Source of the DNA: Ruminococcaceae bacterium UBA866
Lineage (GTDB): Bacteria; Bacillota; Clostridia; Oscillospirales; Ruminococcaceae
NCBI GenBank assembly: GCA_002295325.1
Contig: DBGA01000002.1
Coordinates: 6,977 to 17,760 of the forward strand
Direction of reading: 5' to 3'
Length of the DNA: 10,784 bases
The translations under genes and the position numbers were made by a program. The notes beneath the pieces are model-generated. The model had not been told where the DNA came from. It made no database searches and saw only the letters and a list, made by a program, of their open reading frames with translations. Each line of letters opens with the position of its first letter. The first letter of the stretch is position 1. Positions 6,571 through 10,784 of this stretch are shown here, piece after piece.

Positions 6571-7623
6571 ATGACTAAAAGAACACCTTTTGCTATTAAA
6601 TTATCAATAATTTTTTTATCTTGCCTACTTGTTTTTACAGGTATTTTGGCCTTCTTGTGGTCATATTTAAGTGAATACGAAAAGACAAATCCACAAAATT
6701 GTATCAACGAATATGTTTCTCTAATTAAGGGGGAGGATTTCAAATCAGCAATGGAATTCTCAAGTGTTAAAACATCACAGTTTTTTTCCACCTCTGAATA
6801 TGAGAAATATGTAAGAGATATGCTCGGAAGTTTTGACAAGCTAAATATTAATCAAATAGCAAGCACAAATCCCCAAGAGCGTAATTTTGAGCTAAAAGGC
6901 GACAATGATAAATCTATTAAATTCATATTGACCAAAGGCGATAAAAATTTAAAATATAATTTTGCAAGCTATAATTTAAGACAGGAAGAAATAAAAAAAT
7001 TTAGCTATAAAATCAATTTACCCAAAGGTCAAATTCCTGTTGTGAATTCCATTCCTCTTGATGAAAGTTATATCATCGATGATAAAAGTATCGTTCTTTC
7101 TTATGATTCATTAAAGGATAAAACGCTAATTCCGACAATTGTAACTTATCAAGTTGACGGACTTGTGTTAAAACCCGAGATTTCAGTGAAAGACCTTGAT
7201 AAGGCAAAATATATCTGTGAGTTTCCTACAGATAAATCAGCCAATATCACGCTTGTGCCGAATGATGCAGATAAAATTCAATACGAGAAAGCCGCAGTTG
7301 AAACTGCTAAGGCATATGCAAAATATATTTCACGTGACATAGAATTTGATGAGTTAAAAGGTATGATTTATGAACATACAAGTTTTTATAAATCAATAAA
7401 GGCATACTCAAACGTTTGGACTGTTGAACACAACACCCCTATATTTGAAAATCTTAATGTAAAAAATACCGTAGAGTATTCAAAAAATCACTTTGCAACA
7501 GAGGTTTCATTTGACTATATCATAACAAAAGGTACAATTAAGCGAGTATATCCTACGAAATATATTTTATCATTTGTAAAAATAGGAAACGACTTTAAAC
7601 TTGCAAATTTGCAATCAATATAA
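6571..7623 (+). CDS. Membrane-anchored extracytoplasmic protein, possible NTF2-like domains
   Basis: A 350-residue protein of unknown function. One hydrophobic segment (about residues 9-32) is a signal anchor. The cysteine in it (C18) does not sit in a convincing lipobox, so I do not call a lipoprotein. The region after the anchor (about 38-130, NPQNCINEYVSLIKGEDFKSA...) and the C-terminal region (about 235-350) each have a helix-rich start followed by strands, as in NTF2-like domains. They flank a beta-rich middle (about 145-230) containing repeated Val/Ile/Pro strands. The domain reading comes from pattern alone and is tentative. AGGAG lies upstream of the ATG. The gene starts 17 bp after the glycosidase gene and ends in a bidirectional terminator, so the two are almost certainly co-transcribed and may work together at the cell surface. 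Confidence 0.82.
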   Translation: MTKRTPFAIKLSIIFLSCLLVFTGILAFLWSYLSEYEKTNPQNCINEYVSLIKGEDFKSAMEFSSVKTSQFFSTSEYEKYVRDMLGSFDKLNINQIASTNPQERNFELKGDNDKSIKFILTKGDKNLKYNFASYNLRQEEIKKFSYKINLPKGQIPVVNSIPLDESYIIDDKSIVLSYDSLKDKTLIPTIVTYQVDGLVLKPEISVKDLDKAKYICEFPTDKSANITLVPNDADKIQYEKAAVETAKAYAKYISRDIEFDELKGMIYEHTSFYKSIKAYSNVWTVEHNTPIFENLNVKNTVEYSKNHFATEVSFDYIITKGTIKRVYPTKYILSFVKIGNDFKLANLQSI

Positions 7624-7628
7624 ATTAA

Positions 7629-7657
7629 AAAAATGCCACCCTATGGGTGGCATTTTT
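7629..7657. terminator. Bidirectional terminator between convergent genes
   Basis: AAAAATGCCACCC (7629-7641) pairs perfectly over 13 bp with GGGTGGCATTTTT (7645-7657), with a TAT loop. A-runs on the left and T-runs on the right give a U-tract on both strands. It lies 6 bp after the plus-strand gene and 3 bp after the end of hydF on the minus strand, so it can serve both operons. Confidence 0.93.
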
Positions 7658-7659
7658 GA

Positions 7660-8847
7660 TTAGTATGTTATTTTATCTAATATTCCATTTAGTTTCGCAA
7701 TCAAAACACCATAGTTTGTAATAGGTACATTTGCACTCTTTGCGGACTCTATCCTTGATATGAGATATTTTTTATTGAACATGCAACCCCCACAATGGAT
7801 AATCAAATCATATTTACTCAAGTCCTTAGGGAAATCTATTCCGCTCATTATAGTGATGCCGAGTGTTTCGCCATATTTCTTCTTGAGCATCATTGGAATT
7901 TTAACTCGCCCAATATCCTCCGAAAGCGGGGCATGTGTGCAAGCCTCTGCAATCAATATATGAGAGGTTGCCGTCAGATTATCAAGTCTATTCGCTCCCT
8001 TAATAAACTCATCTAAATCGCCTTTACTCCCGGCTAGTAGAACGGAAAAGGAAGTAAGCTTGCTTTCCTTAGGAGTTTTTTTATGAATGATGTCAAACAC
8101 CTGTGAGTCGGTAATAATTAGATTAGGCGGTTCTTTTAAAGAGGATAGGGCCACGTCAAATGTATCGGGAGTGCAACTTACAATCACACAGTTGTTATCG
8201 AGCAAATCTCTGGTGGTTTGAACCTGTGGCAAAATCAGCCTACCTTTTGGGGCTGCGCTGTCCTGCGGCATAACAAGCATGACAACGTCGCCATCCTGCA
8301 CCAGATGCCCCGTTATGCTCGCCGTATCATAGTCAGCAGGAACGTGTCGCACAAGCTCTGATAATATCTCATCAATACCGACCTTTTTCGTCCCACTTAC
8401 AATTAGTGGAGTTAGTTTGAACTCTGCAATTATTTTTTTAGATAGGGTAGATACATCAACTGTATCAGCCTTATTTATAATGGCAACAATAGGGGTGCTT
8501 TGCTTTTTAAGTTTTTCTATCCAAGCTTTTTCAATGGATAAATCGAGGTCGGTAAACACCATAATGGCAATATCAGTTTTTTTCAATGCAAGCTCAGTTT
8601 TTTCAATCCTGAGCTGTCCTAAATCACCGACATCATCAAACCCAGCAGTATCGATAAATACGCAAGCACCAATCCCTTTAACCTCCATTGCCTTGTAAAC
8701 AGGGTCTGTGGTAGTTCCGGCAATATCGGACACAAGTGCACTCTCTTGATTGGTAATAGAATTGATAAGGGTTGATTTTCCACTGTTACGCTTGCCATAA
8801 ATACCAATATGAAGTCGGTTTGAATTTGGGGTAGAATTTAAACTCAA
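7660..8847 (-). CDS. hydF: [FeFe]-hydrogenase maturation GTPase HydF
   Basis: A 395-residue protein from a TTG at 8847. HydF is the scaffold GTPase on which the diiron subcluster of the H-cluster is assembled before transfer to the apo-hydrogenase. The N-terminal GTPase domain (about residues 1-170) has the P-loop GKRNSGKS (18-25), the G2 threonines in AGTTTDP, DTAG and NKAD. A middle dimerisation domain includes LVQDGDVVMLV and APKGRLILPQVQT. The C-terminal cluster domain has the family CxH...HCxxC set: C303, H305, H351, C352 and C355. The GTG at 8856 overlaps the Shine-Dalgarno sequence, so TTG at 8847 is preferred; it yields the usual HydF N-terminus (SLNSTPNSNRLHIGI). It lies 24 bp after hydG in the same operon. 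All key residues are present. Confidence 0.95.
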   Translation of the reverse strand: MSLNSTPNSNRLHIGIYGKRNSGKSTLINSITNQESALVSDIAGTTTDPVYKAMEVKGIGACVFIDTAGFDDVGDLGQLRIEKTELALKKTDIAIMVFTDLDLSIEKAWIEKLKKQSTPIVAIINKADTVDVSTLSKKIIAEFKLTPLIVSGTKKVGIDEILSELVRHVPADYDTASITGHLVQDGDVVMLVMPQDSAAPKGRLILPQVQTTRDLLDNNCVIVSCTPDTFDVALSSLKEPPNLIITDSQVFDIIHKKTPKESKLTSFSVLLAGSKGDLDEFIKGANRLDNLTATSHILIAEACTHAPLSEDIGRVKIPMMLKKKYGETLGITIMSGIDFPKDLSKYDLIIHCGGCMFNKKYLISRIESAKSANVPITNYGVLIAKLNGILDKITY

Positions 8848-8853
8848 TATGTT

Positions 8854-8859
8854 CACCTC
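8854..8859 (-). promoter_or_regulatory. Ribosome binding site that fixes the hydF TTG start
   Basis: On the minus strand GAGGTG occupies this stretch, 6 nt before the TTG at 8847. The GTG inside it opens a slightly longer frame but would have no ribosome binding site of its own. Confidence 0.7.
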
Positions 8860-8871
8860 GTATATATTTTG

Positions 8872-10290
8872 TTAGAATCTGAAGTTTCGCTTTCCTTCAT
8901 CTAAGCTGTGCAAATTTTCTATTACAATTTCTTTTACCTTAATGTTTGGGATAAGCTCAATTTCTGACTTTATCTTATCATTAGCGAGGATTGCAGTATC
9001 TTCACTCGCATAATCTTCAGAGTATTCTTTAAGTGTCATAATGGAATTGGCTTGGCATACATTTGCGATTTGACCACTCTTTACTAACCGCATAAACCTA
9101 TCACCGGTTCTGCCTTCACTATAACAAGCGGTGCAAAAACTAGGAATATATCCAAGCTTCAAAAGCCAGTTTACGACTTCATCAAGTGTTCTGTGGTCAC
9201 TGACTTCAAATTGGGCTGAGTTTTCATCAATCTTTTCTTCCTCGGCATAGCCACCGACAGTGGTGCGGGAACCGCCACTAACTTGAGAAACACCATATTT
9301 AATTACTTTTTCACGAGTTTTTTCAGATTCTCTGGTTGAGACAATAATACCTGTATATGGGACAGCAATACGAAGTATTGCAACAATTTTTTGAAACAAT
9401 TCGTCTGAAATAGCATTTGAATACTCATTTGCATTGATATCATCAGCATCACAAATGCGTGGAACGCTCAGCGTGTGTGGTCCAACTCCGTTGGCTGCCT
9501 CAAGATGCTCTGCGTGCATTAAAAGCCCGACAAAATCATATTTGTAAAGGTTTAGTCCAAACAACACACCTAAACCTACATCATCAATCCCACCAGCCAT
9601 AGCTCTGTCCATAGCTTCTGTATGATAAGCGTAGTTGTGTTTTGGCCCAGTTGGATGCAGTTGCTCATAGGTTTCTTTGTGGTATGTTTCTTGGAAAAGT
9701 ATATAGGTACCAATACCAGCTTCTTTTAACTTACGATAATTTTCTACAGTTGTAGCGGCAATATTTACGTTTACACGTCTAATGTCACCATTTTTATGTT
9801 TAATGGAGTAGATGGTTTTTATGCTCTCTAAAACATACTCAATAGGGCAATTTTCAGGATCTTCACCAGTTTCAAGAGCAAGACGTTTATGCCCCATATC
9901 TTGTAATGCCATAACTTCAAGCTTGATTTCTTCTTGTGTTAGTTTTTTTCTGGCGATACGCTTATTTTTATGGTGATAAGGGCAGTATACACAGCCATTT
10001 ACACAATAATTAGATAGGTAAAGTGGAGCAAACATAACAATACGGTTACCATAAAAACGCTTTTTCAAGGTTTCGGCAAGACTAAAAACTCTTTCTTTTA
10101 TGTATTCAAGATCGCTCTCTAAAAGTATTGCCGCTTCCTTGTAAGTAAGACCGTTAGCTTCTTTTGCTTTATCTAAAATAGCATCAATTAACTCGATATT
10201 GTTGGCATTTTCTTTTGCATATTTGAGCGTATTTTTAATTTCTTCGTCATCGATAAATTCGGTTGCCACCATTGACTTGTTATTATACAT
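8872..10290 (-). CDS. hydG: [FeFe]-hydrogenase maturase HydG, radical SAM tyrosine lyase
   Basis: A 472-residue radical SAM enzyme that cleaves tyrosine to p-cresol and dehydroglycine and converts the latter into the CO and cyanide ligands of the H-cluster, released as an Fe(CO)(CN)-cysteine synthon. The radical SAM CX3CX2C motif is C96, C100 and C103 (in NYCVNGCVYCPYH). The C-terminal auxiliary-cluster motif CX2CX22C, which separates HydG from ThiH, is C386, C389 and C412 (CTACYSEGRTGDRF...ANVC). Length is normal for HydG. The ATG has AAGGAG upstream. It is the first gene of a two-gene operon with hydF and is transcribed divergently from phoH. Its mRNA leader of about 120 nt can fold into short hairpins. 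The operon implies an anaerobic, H2-producing or H2-consuming metabolism. Confidence 0.97.
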   Translation of the reverse strand: MYNNKSMVATEFIDDEEIKNTLKYAKENANNIELIDAILDKAKEANGLTYKEAAILLESDLEYIKERVFSLAETLKKRFYGNRIVMFAPLYLSNYCVNGCVYCPYHHKNKRIARKKLTQEEIKLEVMALQDMGHKRLALETGEDPENCPIEYVLESIKTIYSIKHKNGDIRRVNVNIAATTVENYRKLKEAGIGTYILFQETYHKETYEQLHPTGPKHNYAYHTEAMDRAMAGGIDDVGLGVLFGLNLYKYDFVGLLMHAEHLEAANGVGPHTLSVPRICDADDINANEYSNAISDELFQKIVAILRIAVPYTGIIVSTRESEKTREKVIKYGVSQVSGGSRTTVGGYAEEEKIDENSAQFEVSDHRTLDEVVNWLLKLGYIPSFCTACYSEGRTGDRFMRLVKSGQIANVCQANSIMTLKEYSEDYASEDTAILANDKIKSEIELIPNIKVKEIVIENLHSLDEGKRNFRF

Positions 10291-10310
10291 TTTGTGTCTC
10301 CTTTTTAAAC

Positions 10311-10386
10311 TGGGATTTTGCCCATATCATAATTTGGCTCTTAACAGCCACAATATATTAGTTGAATTGTTTCAAAATTCACTAAT
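10311..10386 (-). promoter_or_regulatory. Structured leader of hydG: three small hairpins
   Basis: Between the proposed hydG promoter and its ribosome binding site, three inverted repeats follow one another. In plus coordinates, ATTAGT(T)GAATT (10357-10368) pairs with AATTCACTAAT (10376-10386), giving 11 bp with one bulged base. TGGCT (10335-10339) pairs with AGCCA (10346-10350). TGGG (10311-10314) pairs with CCCA (10321-10324). None has a terminator-like T-run in the minus direction. The first could also be a protein-binding site. The series matches no riboswitch I recognise. Confidence 0.4.
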
Positions 10387-10419
10387 TATTTGTAACACCA
10401 CTAATTTAATATACTTTTA

Positions 10420-10448
10420 ACTATATCACATTTTGCATTATTTTTCAA
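10420..10448 (-). promoter_or_regulatory. Probable sigma-A promoter of hydG-hydF
   Basis: On the minus strand a -35 box TTGAAA (plus 10443-10448) and a -10 box TATAGT (plus 10420-10425) are separated by exactly 17 bp. Each differs from consensus at one position (TTGACA and TATAAT). The predicted start near 10413 gives a leader of about 120 nt. Confidence 0.6.
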
Positions 10449-10497
10449 TGATATATGCTTAATAATTATGTTTTTATAGAAAACGTACAATAAGGTT

Positions 10498-10535
10498 AAA
10501 AACTTTTATTTTATAGTTACAAAATAAAAGTTTTT
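10498..10535. repeat. 15-bp perfect inverted repeat straddling the phoH promoter
   Basis: AAAAACTTTTATTTT (10498-10512) and AAAATAAAAGTTTTT (10521-10535) are exact inverse copies with an 8-nt spacer; one further T-A pair extends it. The -35 region lies in the spacer and at the start of the right arm. The repeat ends before the -10 box, so it is not transcribed from this promoter and looks like an operator or a cruciform-prone element. It has only one C-G pair per stem, so it would be a poor terminator. Confidence 0.6.
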
Positions 10536-10545
10536 ATGGTATAAT
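10516..10545 (+). promoter_or_regulatory. Probable extended -10 promoter of the PhoH gene
   Basis: TATAAT (10540-10545) is a perfect -10 box preceded by TG at -15/-14 (TGGTATAAT), an extended -10 arrangement. A weak -35-like GTTACA (10516-10521) lies 18 bp upstream. The predicted start near 10552 leaves a leader of about 30 nt with an AAAGGA site before the ATG at 10581. Confidence 0.65.
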
Positions 10546-10580
10546 AATAGAAAACTATGGCTGAAAGAAAGGATAGGTTT

Positions 10581-10784
10581 ATGGCTGAAAAGATAGTGCA
10601 ATTTCAAAACATTGAATACATTGTTGCGATTTTTGGAAGCTATGATGAAAATGTTGAACTTCTTGAAAAAGAGTTTGATGTGAAAATCACAAATCGTGAT
10701 GAGAATATTAAAATATCTGGAGAACCAGATGCGGTAACAATGACAGCTAGGGCGATTGACGCGTTAATAGATATGGTAAAAGGC
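10581..10784 (+). CDS. PhoH-family ATPase, N-terminal 68 residues only
   Basis: The gene runs off the right edge of the window; 68 codons are visible. The sequence (IVAIFGSYDENVELLEKEFDVKI, then NIKISGEPDAVTMTARAIDALIDMV) matches the small alpha/beta KH-like domain that opens PhoH/YbeZ proteins: a strand, the GxxDENxxLLE helix, then IKISGxxDAV. The P-loop ATPase domain that would prove the family lies outside the window. PhoH proteins bind nucleotides and RNA and are usually followed by ybeY in Firmicutes, consistent with a role in RNA processing or ribosome maturation. The start has AAAGGA upstream. It is divergent from hydG across about 290 bp holding both promoters and a 15-bp palindrome. 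Confidence 0.82.
   Translation, partial: MAEKIVQFQNIEYIVAIFGSYDENVELLEKEFDVKITNRDENIKISGEPDAVTMTARAIDALIDMVKG

Noticed and set aside
6571..6680. Lipoprotein signal in the protein at 6571
   Set aside because: The residues before C18 (F-L-S) do not make a normal lipobox, and the hydrophobic segment continues after the cysteine, as in a signal anchor.
7760..8698. Plus-strand open frames opposite hydF
   Set aside because: They are antisense to a well-supported HydF gene and carry no domain or ribosome binding site.
5445..10522. TTGTAAC heptamer seen in several intergenic regions (5445, 10390, and inverted at 10516)
   Set aside because: The same heptamer also occurs within coding sequence (near 1985 and 7139), so it is not specific to control regions.

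Overview
The window looks like a chromosomal segment of a low-GC, strictly anaerobic Clostridia-type Firmicute. The basis is AT-rich DNA, strong AGGAGG-type ribosome binding sites, occasional TTG starts, perfect-consensus sigma-A promoters, and a pair of [FeFe]-hydrogenase maturase genes. The sequence does not fix genus or species. No insertion sequence, phage gene, CRISPR array, tRNA or rRNA is visible. Most of it is housekeeping, with several poorly characterised envelope genes in between.

Layout, left to right. (1) 1-1559, plus strand: the 3' end of an M23 (LytM) murein peptidase gene, then an S41/CtpA-like protein with a PDZ domain. The position of the catalytic serine in this second protein is Asn, so it is probably a pseudoprotease. 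The unit ends in a 15-bp hairpin terminator. (2) 1588-2397: an orphan ORF of unknown function with a Rossmann-like core. (3) 2430-5397: a TTGACA-17-TATAAT promoter drives greA, lysS and a single-span membrane protein of unknown function, closed by a second perfect hairpin terminator. (4) 5419-7657: an operator-like inverted repeat overlapping a promoter, then a membrane-anchored phosphodiester glycosidase (NAGPA-family) protein and a membrane-anchored protein with possible NTF2-like domains. A bidirectional terminator closes this unit. (5) 7660-10448, minus strand: hydG-hydF, encoding two of the three [FeFe]-hydrogenase H-cluster maturases, behind a roughly 120-nt leader able to form hairpins. 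(6) 10498-10784, plus strand: a 15-bp palindrome straddling a promoter, then the first 68 codons of a PhoH-family ATPase gene.

How the parts relate. M23 peptidase plus S41 protein is an envelope pair, in an arrangement I associate with ftsEX neighbourhoods in Clostridia. greA-lysS is a transcription/translation unit. HydG makes the CO and cyanide ligands as an Fe-containing synthon, and HydF is the GTPase scaffold that assembles and delivers the diiron subcluster. HydE and the hydrogenase itself are not in this window.

I found no convincing wholly new multi-gene system. The best leads are the degenerate S41 protein, the orphan Rossmann-like ORF, the glycosidase/membrane-protein pair with its operator-like repeat, and the structured control regions of hydG and phoH.
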